Assembly (NCBI GenBank): GCA_963708775.1
Contig: CAVPTI010000010.1
Coordinates: 372,001 to 436,000 of the forward strand
Length of the DNA stretch: 64,000 nucleotides
Reading direction: 5' to 3'
From: JAGVSR01 sp963708775
GTDB taxonomy: Bacteria > Pseudomonadota > Alphaproteobacteria > Rhizobiales > Hyphomicrobiaceae
Shown here: positions 27,820-37,568 of the stretch, piece after piece
How positions within the stretch are numbered: the stretch's first letter is position 1
How the letters are laid out: every line of letters begins with the position of its first letter
Program-made: the position numbers and the translations under genes
Notes under the pieces: model-generated
Told to the model about the DNA's origin: nothing
Databases searched by the model: none
The model's input: only the letters and a program-made list of their open reading frames with translations

Positions 27820-30603
27820 ATGGATACGCCCACCTTCCGTCCCGCGCCCTACTTCGACCCCAGAGAACTCCGGGTGGAACTGACGGCGCTCTTCAATGCC
27901 CACGGCACATCCGCCGAGGCTCGTCCCGCCGTGCTCGACCGCTGCAAGCGCCTCGTCAAGGCCGCCCGCCAGCAGGCTCGCGAGCAACTCGAGGCCGACG
28001 GCAAGGGCCGCAAGTGCGCCCACGGCCTCGCCCGGTTTCAAGACGAACTGATCGCACTCCTTTTTGACTACACCGTTGCCCACGTTTATCGCGCCACCAA
28101 CCCCTCCGACGCCGAACGCATGTCCGTGGTCGCCACCGGCGGCTATGGCCGTGGGCTTCTCGCCCCCGGTTCCGACATCGATATTCTTTTCCTGCTCCCC
28201 TACAAGCAGACCCCCTGGGGCGAGAGCGTTGCCGAGTACATGCTCTATTTGCTCTGGGATTTAGGTTTTAAGGTTGGCCACGCGACGCGGACCGTCGACC
28301 AGTGCCTGAAGATGGCGCAGCAGGATATGACCATCCGCACGGCGCTGCTCGACATTTGGCTCGTACACGGCGATGCGCAGCTATTCGCCGAACTGACGGA
28401 TCGCCTCCGCCGTGAGGTATTTACGGGAACCGCGCGCACCTTTATCGACAGCAAAATGGCTGAACGCGACGAGCGCCATCGCCGCGCAGGCGAAAGCCGC
28501 TACAAGGTTGAACCCAACGTCAAGGATGGCAAAGGCGGCCTGCGAGACCTGCATACCCTTCATTGGCTGTCGAAGTACCTTTACGGCAAGGAAGTGGGCC
28601 CCGAGACGATTGAAGAGAAGATTTTCACGTGTGAGGAATACTCCACGTTCCGCCGCGCAGAAGACTTCCTCTGGAGTGTGCGCTGTCATTTGCACTTTCT
28701 CACCGGCCGCGCTGAAGAACGTCTCACGTTCGAATTGCAGCCCGCGATGGCCGAACGGCTTGGATACCGAACAAAATCCGGTCAGCGCCCCGTCGAGCGC
28801 TTCATGAAGCACTACTTTCTGGTCACGAAGAGCGTCGGCGATTTGACGGCTATCCTTTGCGCCGCGCTCGAAATGCAGCAGGCGAAAACGTCACCAGGCC
28901 TGCCGGGATTCATCTCGGGTTGGAAATTGCGCCGCCAAGTCCGCCAACTCACCGACTTCCGCATCGAGAACGACCGCTTGAACGTCGCGGATTCTGAAGT
29001 TTTCAAACGCGACCCGGTCAACCTGATCCGCTTTTTCGCACAAGCTGAACTGACGAACGCGCATCTTCATCCCAACGCGATCCGCCTTCTGCGCCAATCA
29101 CTCCGGCTGATCGATGACCGCCTGAGAAACGATCCCGAGGCCAACCGAATCTTCCTTGACCTGGTCGCAGCGAGATCAAACCCGGAAACCACGCTCCGCC
29201 GCATGAATGAAGCCGGTGTGCTGGGCCGCTTCCTGCCTGATTTCGGGCATATCGTGGCGATGATGCAATTCAATATGTACCACCACTACACGGTCGACGA
29301 GCACCTGCTGCGGACCGTCGGCGAGATCGCCAAGATCGAGCATGGCGAGAGTGCCGACGAGCTTCCGCTGTCGAACCAGATCATCAAGTCGATCCGGAGC
29401 CGGCGCGCTCTCTATGTTGCAGCGTTCCTGCACGATATCGGCAAGGGCCGCCCCGAGGACCATTCGATTCTTGGCGGTAAAATCGCCCGTCGTCTGTGCC
29501 CGCGCCTTGGCCTCACCCCCGCGGAAAGCGAGACGGTGATCTGGCTTATCGAACAGCACCTGACGATGAGTAACATCGCCCAGAGTCGCGACCTATCCGA
29601 TCCTCGAACTGCACAGGATTTCGCCAAGGTCGTGCAAAGCCCGGAGCGGCTGAAACTCCTCACGCTGCTCACCGTCGCCGATATTCGTGCCGTCGGCCCC
29701 GGTGTCTGGAACGGCTGGAAGGGCCAGCTGATCCGAACGCTTTATCACGAGACCGAACCGTTGGTCGCCGGTGGGCACACGCAGATCGAGCGCCGCCATC
29801 GCCTCGCAGATGCCAAGGAGCAGCTGGCTTTGGCCCTATCCGACTGGCCCCGCGCCGAAGTCGAACACTTTATCGATCGACATTATCCCGACTATTGGCT
29901 GCGCACGGAGACCGCCAAGCAGGCGAGCCATGCTCGCCTTGTCCGTCGCGCGGAACATGAAAACCGCAAACTCATTACCGATGCCGTGACGGATTCGTTT
30001 ACTGCCATCACCGAACTCACCGTCTTCGCACCCAACCACCCTCGATTGCTCGCCCTGTTTGCGGGCGCATGCGCGGCGAACGGTGCCAACATCGTAGGGG
30101 CTCATATCACGACCACGCGCGACGGCTTCGCTCTCGACACCTTCCTGCTGGCTCGCCAATTCGCCGAAGACGAAGACGAGATGCGCCGCGCCAAACGCAT
30201 AGAGGCGACCATCGATCGCCTCTTGCGAGGGGAGGCACGATTGAAGCAGCTTCTTGAAAAGCGCACGATCGGTGCGCAGCGGCTGGAAGCCTTTACTGTC
30301 TCACCGGAAGTCATCATCAACAACCAGCTCTCTGAGCGGTTTACAGTCATCGAGGTTGCTGGTCGCGATCGCACCGGCCTCCTCTATGATCTCACCAGCA
30401 CGCTCTCCGACCTTTCCCTCGACATCGCTTCCGCGCACATAACGACCTTCGGTGAAAAAGCTGTCGACGTGTTCTACGTCACGGACCTCACCGGCAAGAA
30501 AGTGGATAGCGAGAACCGCCAGAAGGCGATCGCCGGGCGTCTCGCCGCGGTCCTCTCCGGCTCGGCGCAATCCGCGACATCGACATCAGTGGCGCGGAAA
30601 TGA
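27820..30603 (+). CDS. glnD: [Protein-PII] uridylyltransferase/uridylyl-removing enzyme
   Basis: GlnD senses glutamine and modifies the PII protein with UMP, linking nitrogen status to glutamine synthetase control. The 927-residue product has a nucleotidyltransferase domain with GGYGRGLLAPGSDIDILF (about 107-124), which carries the metal-binding Asp119/Asp121. An HD hydrolase domain has AFLHDIGKGRPEDH (about 534-548). Two C-terminal ACT domains (about 735 and 840) have ANGANIVGAHI and DLSLDIASAHI. The 3' end overlaps murJ by 4 bases (ATGA). Confidence 0.97.
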   Translation: MDTPTFRPAPYFDPRELRVELTALFNAHGTSAEARPAVLDRCKRLVKAARQQAREQLEADGKGRKCAHGLARFQDELIALLFDYTVAHVYRATNPSDAERMSVVATGGYGRGLLAPGSDIDILFLLPYKQTPWGESVAEYMLYLLWDLGFKVGHATRTVDQCLKMAQQDMTIRTALLDIWLVHGDAQLFAELTDRLRREVFTGTARTFIDSKMAERDERHRRAGESRYKVEPNVKDGKGGLRDLHTLHWLSKYLYGKEVGPETIEEKIFTCEEYSTFRRAEDFLWSVRCHLHFLTGRAEERLTFELQPAMAERLGYRTKSGQRPVERFMKHYFLVTKSVGDLTAILCAALEMQQAKTSPGLPGFISGWKLRRQVRQLTDFRIENDRLNVADSEVFKRDPVNLIRFFAQAELTNAHLHPNAIRLLRQSLRLIDDRLRNDPEANRIFLDLVAARSNPETTLRRMNEAGVLGRFLPDFGHIVAMMQFNMYHHYTVDEHLLRTVGEIAKIEHGESADELPLSNQIIKSIRSRRALYVAAFLHDIGKGRPEDHSILGGKIARRLCPRLGLTPAESETVIWLIEQHLTMSNIAQSRDLSDPRTAQDFAKVVQSPERLKLLTLLTVADIRAVGPGVWNGWKGQLIRTLYHETEPLVAGGHTQIERRHRLADAKEQLALALSDWPRAEVEHFIDRHYPDYWLRTETAKQASHARLVRRAEHENRKLITDAVTDSFTAITELTVFAPNHPRLLALFAGACAANGANIVGAHITTTRDGFALDTFLLARQFAEDEDEMRRAKRIEATIDRLLRGEARLKQLLEKRTIGAQRLEAFTVSPEVIINNQLSERFTVIEVAGRDRTGLLYDLTSTLSDLSLDIASAHITTFGEKAVDVFYVTDLTGKKVDSENRQKAIAGRLAAVLSGSAQSATSTSVARK

Positions 30604-32177
30604 AGCTTTATCGGGCGTTCTTTACCGTCGGCGGTTTGACGCTTCTCAGCCGTGTGCTCGGTTTCCTGCGGGATATCCTTGCAGCCGCAGTCCTGGGTAC
30701 GGGTCCAGTCGCAGATGCGTTCTATGTCGCGTTCCGCTTCCCTAATCTTTTTCGCAGGCTCTTCGGCGAGGGCGCTTTCAATTCCGCCTTTGTCCCCCTC
30801 TTTGCGGCCAAGTACGAAGGCGATGGCCCCGAGAAGGCGCGCGCGTTCGCCTCTGAAGCAATGTCCGGCCTGACGTTCGTCCTGATCCTCCTTTCGGCGG
30901 CCGCCATGCTGGCAATGCCGTGGTTCATGTATCTGCTCGCTCCTGGCTTTTCCGATACACCCGAAAAGTTTGACCTTGCCGTTCGCCTCACGCAGATCAC
31001 GTTTCCTTACCTGCTCTGCATGTCGCTTGTGGCTCTTATGTCCGGAGTGCTCAACACGGTCGGCCGCTTCGCAGAGAGCTCGTCTGTCTCCATCGTTCTC
31101 AATCTCGTTCTCACGATCGCCATGGTTCTTTCGGTGTGGCTGGGCTTCAAGGCGGATCCGGCCGCCGGCTACATTCAAGCCTGGGGGGTATTCATTGCGG
31201 GTTTCCTCCAGTTGGCGCTGCTCATGTGGGGCCTGCGCCGCGCTGGCCTCACCTTGAAGATCGGCCGCCCGCGCTGGTCTCCCGATATGAAGAAGCTTGT
31301 GGCGCTCGGCATTCCCGGCGTCATCGCCGGCGGCATTACGCAAGTGAATATCGCAATCGGCACTGTCATCGCCTCGATGCAGGACGGCGCCGTTTCGCAT
31401 CTCTACTACGCCGACAGGCTCTACGAACTTCCGCTCGCCATCGTCGGAATTGCCATCGGTGTCGTGTTGTTGCCGGACGTGTCGCGCCATTTACGCGCCG
31501 GCAACCACACCGCGGTTATGGACAGCCAGAATCGGTCCCTCGAATTTGCAATGCTGCTGACGGTTCCGGCGGCGATGGCTTTGTTCGTGATCCCGACGGA
31601 GATCGTGCGGGTCTTGTTTGAGCGCGGCGCCTTTACCGCTGCCGACACGCCTTACACCGCCGAAGCACTCCGCATCTTTGCACTTGGGCTGCCTGCCTTT
31701 GTGCTGATCAAGGTCTTCTCGCCGGCCTTCTTCGCCCGCCAGGATACGAAGACACCTATGCGCTTCGCCGCCTGGAGCCTCACTGCCAACACGATTGGCT
31801 CCGTCGGCCTCTTCTTCCTCTTCCGCCACCTCGGCTGGATGCCCCATCTTGGTATCGCGGTGGCCACCACGCTCGGCGGCTGGATGAACGCGCTGCTGCT
31901 CTATCGGGGCCTCAAGACCCACGGCCACTTCGAGAGCGACGTCCGCCTTCGGCGGGCTCTGCCCCGTATCGTAATCTCCGCCATCGTGATGGGCCTCGCC
32001 CTTATCGGCACGGCCTATGCGCTCGACCCATGGCTGAACCAATCGCAAGGAACTCTGGTGCGCGTCTCGGCGCTGGCCGTGCTCGTCGGTGCCGGCTTCA
32101 TCACCTATTTCGGCGCCACCCAGATCACGGGTGCCGCCACGTTTGCCCAACTCCGCTCCGCGGTCCGCCGCAAGTAG
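30600..32177 (+). CDS. murJ: Lipid II flippase MurJ (MviN)
   Basis: MurJ moves lipid II across the inner membrane during peptidoglycan synthesis. The 525-residue product has about 14 predicted helices and the family motif GFLRDILAAAVLGTGPVADAFYVAFRFPNLFRR at its N-terminus (residues 21-53). The start overlaps glnD by 4 bases. The glnD-murJ-trpS order is common in Hyphomicrobiales. Confidence 0.96.
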   Translation: MKLYRAFFTVGGLTLLSRVLGFLRDILAAAVLGTGPVADAFYVAFRFPNLFRRLFGEGAFNSAFVPLFAAKYEGDGPEKARAFASEAMSGLTFVLILLSAAAMLAMPWFMYLLAPGFSDTPEKFDLAVRLTQITFPYLLCMSLVALMSGVLNTVGRFAESSSVSIVLNLVLTIAMVLSVWLGFKADPAAGYIQAWGVFIAGFLQLALLMWGLRRAGLTLKIGRPRWSPDMKKLVALGIPGVIAGGITQVNIAIGTVIASMQDGAVSHLYYADRLYELPLAIVGIAIGVVLLPDVSRHLRAGNHTAVMDSQNRSLEFAMLLTVPAAMALFVIPTEIVRVLFERGAFTAADTPYTAEALRIFALGLPAFVLIKVFSPAFFARQDTKTPMRFAAWSLTANTIGSVGLFFLFRHLGWMPHLGIAVATTLGGWMNALLLYRGLKTHGHFESDVRLRRALPRIVISAIVMGLALIGTAYALDPWLNQSQGTLVRVSALAVLVGAGFITYFGATQITGAATFAQLRSAVRRK

Positions 32178-32243
32178 GCCGCCCCCTTGCCTCCTCGCCC
32201 CGCACGGGCCATAAACCGCGCCGGTTCGAGGGATAGAGAGAAC

Positions 32244-33281
32244 ATGGCATTCAAGACCCGCGTCTTTTCCGGCATGCAGCCGACCGGCAGCCTTCACCTG
32301 GGCAACTACCTGGGCGCGATGGTGAACTGGATCCGCATGCAGGACGAGCACGAGTGCATCTACTGCGTGGTCGATCTGCATGCGATCACCGTCTGGCAGA
32401 ACCCCGCCGAACTGCGCGCGGCTATCCGCGGCGTCACCGCCGCCTACATCGCCGCCGGTCTCGACCCCAAGAAGTCGATTCTGTTCAACCAGAGCCAGGT
32501 GCCCGAGCACGCCGAACTCGCCTGGGTCTTCAATTGCGTCGCTCGCCTCGGCTGGCTCAACCGCATGACGCAATTCAAGGAGAAGGCCGGCAAGGACCGC
32601 GAGAACGCCTCAGTCGGCCTCTACGCCTATCCCAACCTGATGGCCGCCGACATCCTCGCCTACCGCGCAACCCACGTGCCGGTCGGCGAAGATCAGAAGC
32701 AGCACCTGGAACTCGCTCGCGACATCGCGCAGAAGTTCAACAACGATTACCGCAAAGAGATCGACGCTAAGGGCTACGCTGACGGCATTTTCTTCCCGCA
32801 GCCCGAACCTGTCATCACAGGACCCGCCACCCGCGTCATGAGCCTGCGCGACGGCACGAAGAAAATGTCGAAGTCCGACCCATCCGATCTATCGCGCATC
32901 AACATCACGGACGACGCCGATACGGTCGCGAGAAAAATCCAGAAAGCCAAAACCGACACCGAACCGCTCCCGGGCGATGAGAAGGGTTTTGAAGGTCGGC
33001 CCGAAGCGGAAAATCTCGTCGGCATCTATGCCGCGCTGACGGGCAAGACCGTAGCGGCAGTGCTTGGCGATTTCGGCGGCCAGCAGTTTTCGAGCTTCAA
33101 AAAGTCCTTGGCCGAAGTCGCCACCGAAACCATGGGCCGCATTGGAGCCGAAGCCAAACGCCTTTCCGCTGACCCCGGCTACATCGACAACGTGCTGGCC
33201 GACGGGACCAACCGAGCCCGCGCTATTGCCACACCGATCATGGACGAAGTCAAAGACCTCGTCGGCCTCCTCCGCTCCTAA
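32244..33281 (+). CDS. trpS: Tryptophan-tRNA ligase
   Basis: TrpS charges tRNA-Trp. The 345-residue class I synthetase has the HIGH-like SLHLGN at residues 16-21 and the KMSKS loop (KKMSKSDPSD, about 206-215). The ATG at 32244 (MAFKTRVFSGMQ) matches the family N-terminus. It is followed within 6 bases by two palindromic repeats. Confidence 0.97.
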   Translation: MAFKTRVFSGMQPTGSLHLGNYLGAMVNWIRMQDEHECIYCVVDLHAITVWQNPAELRAAIRGVTAAYIAAGLDPKKSILFNQSQVPEHAELAWVFNCVARLGWLNRMTQFKEKAGKDRENASVGLYAYPNLMAADILAYRATHVPVGEDQKQHLELARDIAQKFNNDYRKEIDAKGYADGIFFPQPEPVITGPATRVMSLRDGTKKMSKSDPSDLSRINITDDADTVARKIQKAKTDTEPLPGDEKGFEGRPEAENLVGIYAALTGKTVAAVLGDFGGQQFSSFKKSLAEVATETMGRIGAEAKRLSADPGYIDNVLADGTNRARAIATPIMDEVKDLVGLLRS

Positions 33282-33286
33282 ATCAC

Positions 33287-33378
33287 GCACGGCGGCCGGC
33301 TCCGCGTCAGCGGAGTCGCCGTGCGCAATTCACACGGCACGGCGGCCGGCTCCGCGTCAGCGGAGTGCGCAGCCGTGC
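33287..33378. repeat. Pair of REP-like palindromic direct repeats
   Basis: A 30-base sequence (33287-33316) is repeated exactly at 33337-33366, offset 50 bases. Each unit folds: the inner stem CTCCGC/GCGGAG has a GTCA tetraloop. The outer stem is GCACGGCG/CGCCGTGC in unit 1 (33287-33324) and GCACGG/CCGTGC in unit 2 (33337-33378). This resembles repetitive extragenic palindromes. It may also serve as the trpS 3' end. Confidence 0.8.
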
Positions 33379-33448
33379 GCATAGAGAGACCACGAGAAGT
33401 AATAACTTCCACTTCCCGTCCGCTGCCCGGCATGGCAGCATCCCGTAT

Positions 33449-33958
33449 ATGCCGATCACCAAAAAACGCCGCTCGTTCGAGGCGGGTCATGCTCGCAAGT
33501 TCCTGCTCATCGTTGATGACAGTCAGGAAGTCGAAAGCGCCCTTTACTATGCCGCGAGCCGCATTCTCCGCTCGTCGGGCATCCTCGTGATGCTGTATGT
33601 GATAGAACCGCAGGAGTTCCAGCACTGGGTCGGCGTCCGCCAAGTCCAACTCGAAGAAGAGACGAACAAAGCGCGCGCTCTCTTCCGACTGTTCAAGCGT
33701 AAGCTGCACAACGTCGGTTTTGAAAACATCCCTGTCGAAGAAGTCGTCCGCGAAGGTACGAAGGCGGACGAACTTATGAAGCTGATCGACGAAGACGAGG
33801 ACATCGCCATTCTGGTTCTTGGCGCCTCAGTCGACCCCGTGGGCCCCGGACCGTTGGTCTCCTCTCTGGCACTTGGCCGTGTTGCCGGCTCCTTCCCGAT
33901 CCCGATCACCGTTGTACCGGGCAACCTCGCCCTGGAAGACATTCTGACCCTTGCTTAA
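33449..33958 (+). CDS. Universal stress protein family
   Basis: This 169-residue single UspA domain has FLLIVDDSQEVESALYYAAS at the N-terminus (starting at MPITKKRR, ATG 33449). The C-terminal loop has ILVLGASVDPVGPGPLVSSLA, resembling the ATP-binding loop of Usp. The gene lies 168 bases after trpS, beyond the repeats. Further upstream start codons would add implausible residues. The stress it serves is unknown. Confidence 0.88.
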   Translation: MPITKKRRSFEAGHARKFLLIVDDSQEVESALYYAASRILRSSGILVMLYVIEPQEFQHWVGVRQVQLEEETNKARALFRLFKRKLHNVGFENIPVEEVVREGTKADELMKLIDEDEDIAILVLGASVDPVGPGPLVSSLALGRVAGSFPIPITVVPGNLALEDILTLA

Positions 33959-34095
33959 GGCCGTGCGAACCAGCCTCTGCTCCCCGGCGTTGCGCGGTTG
34001 TGGCCCCTCGACTTCTGTGTCGATCCCGCCTATATCTTGGAACAATTCTAAGTTTGATCTCCGCCGTAACCGGCAGGCTAGTAGGATCGAGAACC

Positions 34096-34644
34096 ATGTT
34101 CATCCAAACCGAAGCGACGCCCAATCCGGTGACGCTCAAGTTCATACCCGGCAAGCCGGTGCTTGCGGGCGGCACGGCCGAATACCGTTCGCGCAGCGAA
34201 GCCGAAGGCTCACCACTTGCGCGTCGCCTGTTCGATATCGATGGCGTCAGCGGCGTATTTCTCGGCTCTGACTTTATCTCCGTCACCAAGACCGACGCGG
34301 AATGGCAGCACCTGAAGCCGATGGTGCTCGGCGCCATTATGGAACACTACATCTCCGGCGCTGAAGCCGCCGACGCCGCCAATGACGAGGGCCTCGAGAA
34401 CTTCGATCCCGCAGACTCGGAGGTCGTTGCAACTATCAAAGAACTGCTCGAAACACGTGTTCGCCCGGCCGTCGCCCAAGACGGCGGCGACATCACGTTC
34501 GCCGGCTTCCGCGAAGGCGTCGTCTACCTCCACATGCGCGGCGCTTGCTCGGGCTGCCCGAGCTCCACAGCGACATTGCGCCACGGTATTGAGAACCTGC
34601 TCAAGCATTTCTGCCCCGAAGTGCAGGAAGTCCAGGCAGCGTGA
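34096..34644 (+). CDS. NfuA/NifU-like Fe-S scaffold protein
   Basis: This 182-residue protein has an Nfu N-terminal domain (about 1-90, MFIQTEATPNPVTLKFIPG) and a NifU-like C-terminal domain (about 105-182). The CSGCPSS cysteine pair (about 151-154) binds a bridging [4Fe-4S] cluster for delivery to target enzymes. The start at 34096 is the first family-like methionine. It is followed by a strong hairpin at 34677. Confidence 0.93.
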   Translation: MFIQTEATPNPVTLKFIPGKPVLAGGTAEYRSRSEAEGSPLARRLFDIDGVSGVFLGSDFISVTKTDAEWQHLKPMVLGAIMEHYISGAEAADAANDEGLENFDPADSEVVATIKELLETRVRPAVAQDGGDITFAGFREGVVYLHMRGACSGCPSSTATLRHGIENLLKHFCPEVQEVQAA

Positions 34645-34676
34645 CGCTCCGTTAAATCATCTTTATACTTACGACC

Positions 34677-34707
34677 AGAAACCTCGCGGCCCAATCGCGG
34701 GGTTTCT
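34677..34707 (+). terminator. 12-bp hairpin between nfu and RutE-like gene
   Basis: AGAAACCTCGCG pairs with CGCGGGGTTTCT (one G-T) around a 7-base loop. A T-rich but interrupted stretch follows. It lies 33 bases after the nfu stop and is probably its terminator. Confidence 0.7.
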
Positions 34708-34735
34708 GCTGTCTTCATTCCCAGGAGCCACCTTC

Positions 34736-35326
34736 ATGACAACGCGTCTCGACCCCACCGCGCTCGCATTACTCTTCACTGAAGCTCGTACCCACAACGC
34801 GTGGCAGCTGAAAGACGTGCCTGACAGCCTTTTGCGTGAAGTCGTGGAACTGATGCGCTGGGCGCCCACTAGCGCCAACACGAGCCCGGCTCGCATCGTT
34901 TTCGTGAAATCTCCCGAAGCCAAAGCCAGGCTGAAACCGCTTCTTATGGAAGGCAACGTCGAAAAGACGATGGCCGCTCCGGTTACCGCCATCATTGGGC
35001 ACGACCTGAAGTTCTACGACCACTTGCCCAAACTATTTCCCCATGCGGACGCCAAAAGCTGGTTCGTCGGCAACGACGAGTTCATCAAGGTTTCCGCCTT
35101 CCGTAACGGCTCCTTGCAAGGAGGCTACTTCATCCTTGCCGCCCGCGCGCTTGGTCTCGATTGCGGTCCTATGTCCGGTTTCAACAACGCCGGTGTCGAT
35201 GCCGAATTCTTTGCTGGCACCGACATCAAGTCGAACTTCATCTGCAATCTCGGCTACGGTGACCCGGCTGGCCTCTATCCGCGCTCGCCGCGCTTCTCGT
35301 TCGATGAAATTGCTCGCATCGAGTAG
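34736..35326 (+). CDS. Malonic semialdehyde reductase-like nitroreductase (RutE/HadB family)
   Basis: This 196-residue FMN-dependent nitroreductase-superfamily protein has RWAPTSANTSPARIVFV near the N-terminus and GPMSGFNNAGVDAEFFAG. E. coli RutE is also 196 residues and reduces malonic semialdehyde from uracil breakdown; no other rut genes are here, so the substrate is uncertain. The ATG at 34736 has AGGAG nine bases upstream. It sits between nfu and tsaB. Confidence 0.88.
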   Translation: MTTRLDPTALALLFTEARTHNAWQLKDVPDSLLREVVELMRWAPTSANTSPARIVFVKSPEAKARLKPLLMEGNVEKTMAAPVTAIIGHDLKFYDHLPKLFPHADAKSWFVGNDEFIKVSAFRNGSLQGGYFILAARALGLDCGPMSGFNNAGVDAEFFAGTDIKSNFICNLGYGDPAGLYPRSPRFSFDEIARIE

Positions 35327-35400
35327 GTCAGCCTATTACGTGGCACCCTGCCGGAGTTTACGCTGGCGAAGGGTTTCCAACCCCGTGTAGGCTCCGCGTC

Positions 35401-36103
35401 ATGAACGTGCTTGGCCTGGACACGTGTTTTCCTGCGTTGGGCGTTGCCGTGGGTGTTGCCCTCGGCACGCCGGATGCGCGCATTCTGTCCCGCATCGAGC
35501 CGATGGCGACCGGACACGCTGAACGCATGTTGCCCTTGATCAGCGAGCTGCTGGCCGAGGCCGCACTCTCGATCTCTGATATCGATCGCATCGCCGTCAC
35601 GATCGGCCCTGGTTCGTTCACCGGCACGCGCATTGGCATTGCAGCTGCGCGCGCATTGAAGCTGGCGCGCGATCTCCCCATCGTTCCATTCACCAGCCTC
35701 GAAGCCATCGCCCTATCGCCGGAAATTGAATCCGGCTCCGCCGAGGAATTGGCCGTCGCCATCGATGCTCACCGCGGCGAGGCTTATGTCCAGATGTTTG
35801 ACGGCGCCACGCGGGTGCCAGTCACGCGAGCCACGGATCGTCGCGATGACTGATCTTGCACGACTTTCGCGTGGCCGTCCGCTCCTTGCCGTCGGAACCG
35901 CCGCCGAAGCAGTCGCCGCTGCGGTCAACGCCGCAGGCGGAACCGCCCGTGCTCGTCCGGGCATGATCTTTCCCGATATGGCAGCCGCGGTCGCGTGCGC
36001 CATAACACGCCACCCCGCCATGCTCCCCGTGGAGCCCTTGTATTTGAGACCGCCCGATGCGAAGCCTCAGGAGGGTAATTCTCTGGAGAGAGCGGGCGCA
36101 TGA
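35401..36103 (+). CDS. tsaB: TsaB, tRNA t6A biosynthesis protein (one frame break)
   Basis: TsaB forms a complex with TsaD and TsaE to make threonylcarbamoyl-A37 in tRNAs. The sequence shows LGLDTCFPALGVAV, IEPMATGHAERMLPLISELL and IGPGSFTGTRIGIAAARALKL. The frame breaks near 35825-35828, with one extra base around GTCACGCGAG, giving a stop at 35853. The other frame continues as EPRIVAMTDLARL to the TGA at 36101-36103. The repaired product is about 233 residues. The stop overlaps rimI by 4 bases. The break is probably an indel. Confidence 0.9.
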
Positions 36104-36591
36104 GCGGCAATTCGGACGTATGGGAGGGCAAGCGCGTCAGCTTGCTCTGGGCCGGCCCCGAACGCGCCGCTGCGATTGCAGGTGTGCACGCCAAACTCTT
36201 CAACCCGGCATGGGACGAGGCGAACGTGCGAGGTCTCCTCGATCACCCCGCTGCCACCTCATTCATTGCCACACTCGGTTCACCCAACGACGTGATCGGC
36301 TTCATCATCGGCCAGTTCGCCGCCGACGAGTCCGAAATCCTCACCATCGGCGTCGCGCCAGATTATCAGCGACACGGCGTCGGGAAATTGCTCGTCGAAG
36401 GTTTGGTGCGGGCGGTCCAGCGCGCCGAAGTGCGCCGCATGTTTCTTGATGTCGCAACCGACAACACGGCCGCTCTTCATCTTTATAGCAAAATGGGCTT
36501 TACCCCGTCTGGCGTCCGCAAAGACTACTACATACGTCCAGGCTCCACGCCCGTTGATGCCGTGACCATGTCCCGAACCCTCGCTATATAG
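36100..36591 (+). CDS. rimI: Ribosomal protein S18 alanine N-acetyltransferase
   Basis: RimI acetylates the N-terminus of S18. The 163-residue GNAT protein has PDYQRHGVGKLLVEGLVRA (acetyl-CoA binding) and FLDVATDNTAALHLYSKMGF. It overlaps tsaB by 4 bases (ATGA), the usual tsaB-rimI arrangement. The N-terminal half is less conserved than typical RimI, but context makes the call good. Confidence 0.9.
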   Translation: MSGNSDVWEGKRVSLLWAGPERAAAIAGVHAKLFNPAWDEANVRGLLDHPAATSFIATLGSPNDVIGFIIGQFAADESEILTIGVAPDYQRHGVGKLLVEGLVRAVQRAEVRRMFLDVATDNTAALHLYSKMGFTPSGVRKDYYIRPGSTPVDAVTMSRTLAI

Positions 36592-36597
36592 GCTCAT

Positions 36598-37485
36598 ATG
36601 AGCCGACTTCGTGCCGCCGCGGTCCTTGCCGGTTTCATGGGCCTCACGTTGCCGTTGATGCCTGTGCAGGCCCTCCTTGTGCGCATTTCGGAGCCGGCAG
36701 CACGGCGCTTTCCGCACTGGTATCACCGCAAGGTCTGCCGAATTCTCGGCATCCGCCTGCACATCGAAGGCGACGTCCCTCCCGGCCCGGTCCTGCTCGT
36801 ATCCAATCACACATCATGGCTGGACATCCCGGTCCTTTCGGCCGTGGCGCCGGTTTCGTTCGTTGCTAAGTCGGAAGTGTCCCGCTGGCCGTTCGTATCC
36901 TCCCTTGCCCGCCTGCAACGTACCGTTTTCGTGGACCGCACCAAGCGGATCGCCGTTGGCGACACCGCCAACGAAATGGCGCGCCGTCTCGCTCAAGGTG
37001 ACGCCTTGGTACTGTTCGCTGAAGGCACGTCCACCGATGGCAATCGCGTGCTTCCGTTTCAGTCGTCGCTATTCGCTGCTGCCAAGCCCGTGGGCAAAAC
37101 GCGGGAAGCAGGCGCACTCCCTGAATATCCGGCGGCCGTCGTCCAGTCCGTCTCAATCGTCTATGCGCGCCTCCACGGCGTTCCGCTGGGCCGCGCCGAC
37201 CGCCCGCTCGTCGGGTGGTACGGCGACATGGACATGCAGAGTCACGCCTGGGAACTGCTCAAGGCCGGCCCTCTGGATGTTCTGATCCGTATCAGCAATC
37301 CCATTCCGCTCAGTGAATTTGGCAGCCGAAAAGATCTCGCCGAGCAGACGGAAGCAGTCGTGCGGGAGGGCGTCGTGAGAACCCTCCGTGGGCGTTCGCA
37401 GGGTGAGCCTCTAGCCACTGTCAAAAAGACGACGGGATCGGTGCGTGGACGGCGATCGCACCGCGAGTCAGAGACATGGCGATGA
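36598..37485 (+). CDS. plsC: 1-acyl-sn-glycerol-3-phosphate acyltransferase (PlsC family)
   Basis: This 295-residue membrane-associated acyltransferase has the HX4D motif NHTSWLD (His71, Asp76) and the acceptor loop FAEGTSTDGNR (140-150). The N-terminus has a hydrophobic anchor (residues 5-28). It makes phosphatidic acid from lysophosphatidic acid; the OlsA-type lyso-ornithine lipid acylation is an alternative. The C-terminal 35 residues are Arg-rich and variable. It starts 6 bases after rimI. Confidence 0.88.
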   Translation: MSRLRAAAVLAGFMGLTLPLMPVQALLVRISEPAARRFPHWYHRKVCRILGIRLHIEGDVPPGPVLLVSNHTSWLDIPVLSAVAPVSFVAKSEVSRWPFVSSLARLQRTVFVDRTKRIAVGDTANEMARRLAQGDALVLFAEGTSTDGNRVLPFQSSLFAAAKPVGKTREAGALPEYPAAVVQSVSIVYARLHGVPLGRADRPLVGWYGDMDMQSHAWELLKAGPLDVLIRISNPIPLSEFGSRKDLAEQTEAVVREGVVRTLRGRSQGEPLATVKKTTGSVRGRRSHRESETWR

Positions 37486-37548
37486 GCGATTCACCGATTT
37501 AATCGTGCTGCCCTCGACAGATGCCCCCAAAAATGCTGCAGTGCGAAA

Positions 37549-37568
37549 ACAAGATTGCGGAATCTTGT
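37549..37568 (+). other. 8-bp hairpin upstream of miaB
   Basis: ACAAGATT pairs perfectly with AATCTTGT around GCGG. There is no T run after it, so it is not a convincing terminator; it could be a leader hairpin or an operator. It lies 73 bases upstream of the miaB ATG. Confidence 0.4.

Noticed and set aside
30474..32573. Two long minus-strand frames opposite murJ
   Set aside because: The antisense frames have the charged, repetitive composition of a shadow and conflict with a clear flippase gene.
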